Position numbers and translations under genes: made by a program. 64,000 nucleotides of DNA, taken from assembly GCF_019039255.1 (NCBI RefSeq), contig NZ_CP077062.1, positions 248,001 through 312,000 on the forward strand, in the 5' to 3' direction. The DNA comes from Nocardioides panacis. GTDB lineage: Bacteria > Actinomycetota > Actinomycetes > Propionibacteriales > Nocardioidaceae. The notes beneath the pieces are model-generated. The model was not told the DNA's origin. It saw only the letters and a program-made list of their open reading frames with translations, and did no database searches. The stretch's first letter is position 1; every line of letters begins with the position of its first letter. Below are positions 63,808 to 64,000 of this stretch, piece after piece.

Positions 63808-64000
63808 GTGAGCGGAATCTTCGACGACGGCACCCCCGAGCGGCCCCGACGCGTGCCACCACCGGGGTCCCAGCAGCGGTCCCGGGCGCTGATCGGGACG
63901 ATCATCGTGCTGGTCGTGGCGTTCTTCCTGGTGTCGGTGTTCACCGGGGTCTGGACCGACCGGCTGTGGTTCAGGAGCGTCGGCTACTCCGGGGTGTTCA
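63808..64000 (+). CDS. UPF0182 large membrane protein, N-terminal part
   Basis: From GTG 63808, 64 codons are read before the window ends: a basic, Pro-rich N-terminus (SGIFDDGTPERPRRVPPPGS), the first membrane helix (LIGTIIVLVVAFFLVSVFTG), then VWTDRLWFRSVGYSGVF. This is the start of the UPF0182 family (about 900-1000 aa, M. tuberculosis Rv3193c), which follows PDZ-Lon and PPA1309 in actinobacteria. A GGA-rich site precedes it. The function is unknown. Confidence 0.88.
   Translation, partial: MSGIFDDGTPERPRRVPPPGSQQRSRALIGTIIVLVVAFFLVSVFTGVWTDRLWFRSVGYSGVF

Overview
The window is chromosomal DNA of a high-GC actinobacterium. GTG starts, ATGA/GTGA stop-start overlaps and the gene families (DUF3117, DUF3107, DUF2342, UPF0182, WhiB7, AdnAB, Mrx1, DUF5302) all point there; a Nocardioides-like (Nocardioidaceae) host is my best guess, not proven. 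I see no rRNA, tRNA, CRISPR array, insertion sequence or prophage.

Layout. (1) 1-9.7 kb: DUF3117, leucyl aminopeptidase, GNAT, O-methyltransferase, then sigE / anti-sigma / htrA facing tatB-mrp, DUF1003 and a CBS-MgtE_N protein. This matches the order I know from Mycobacterium tuberculosis around Rv1211-Rv1232c. (2) 9.7-22.6 kb: an accessory stretch. PhzF-like and EamA genes come first. A malyl-CoA lyase-like gene, an acyl-CoA dehydrogenase and a MaoC dehydratase look like scattered ethylmalonyl-CoA-pathway genes. Between them sit two facing cassettes, each encoding a LicD-like/methyltransferase fusion plus a small coiled-coil protein; a sulfotransferase accompanies the first. A broken DUF559-like gene and a peptide transporter also lie here. 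(3) 22.6-64 kb: phosphatase, Nudix, DUF6758-PHP-MarC-RecB, ParA, L,D-transpeptidase, RNA helicase, ferritin-like, DUF3107, TetR, MoeZ, ATL, AdnA-AdnB, NudC, Mrx1, UvrD2, WhiB7, ABC1 kinase, TOMM-like protein, DUF2342, PDZ-Lon, PPA1309 and UPF0182. This parallels M. tuberculosis Rv3214 to Rv3193c. A secreted trypsin-like protease and a MoxR-DUF58-DUF4129 cassette are inserted after moeZ.

The genes serve envelope stress and protein quality control (SigE, HtrA, Tat, PDZ-Lon), DNA end-processing and repair (AdnAB, UvrD2, ATL), redox and NAD(H) care (Mrx1, NudC) and intrinsic drug resistance (WhiB7, with a readable attenuator leader). The two surface-type cassettes probably decorate a cell-wall glycopolymer; that is inference.

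Six genes (O-methyltransferase, first LicD-methyltransferase, adnA, adnB, PDZ-Lon, PPA1309) are each broken by one extra base in a C or G run. In every case removing one base restores a full-length frame, so these are most likely consensus errors rather than six dead genes. Two genes are truly degraded: a DUF559-like gene with internal deletions, and a 5'-truncated prenyl diphosphate synthase.
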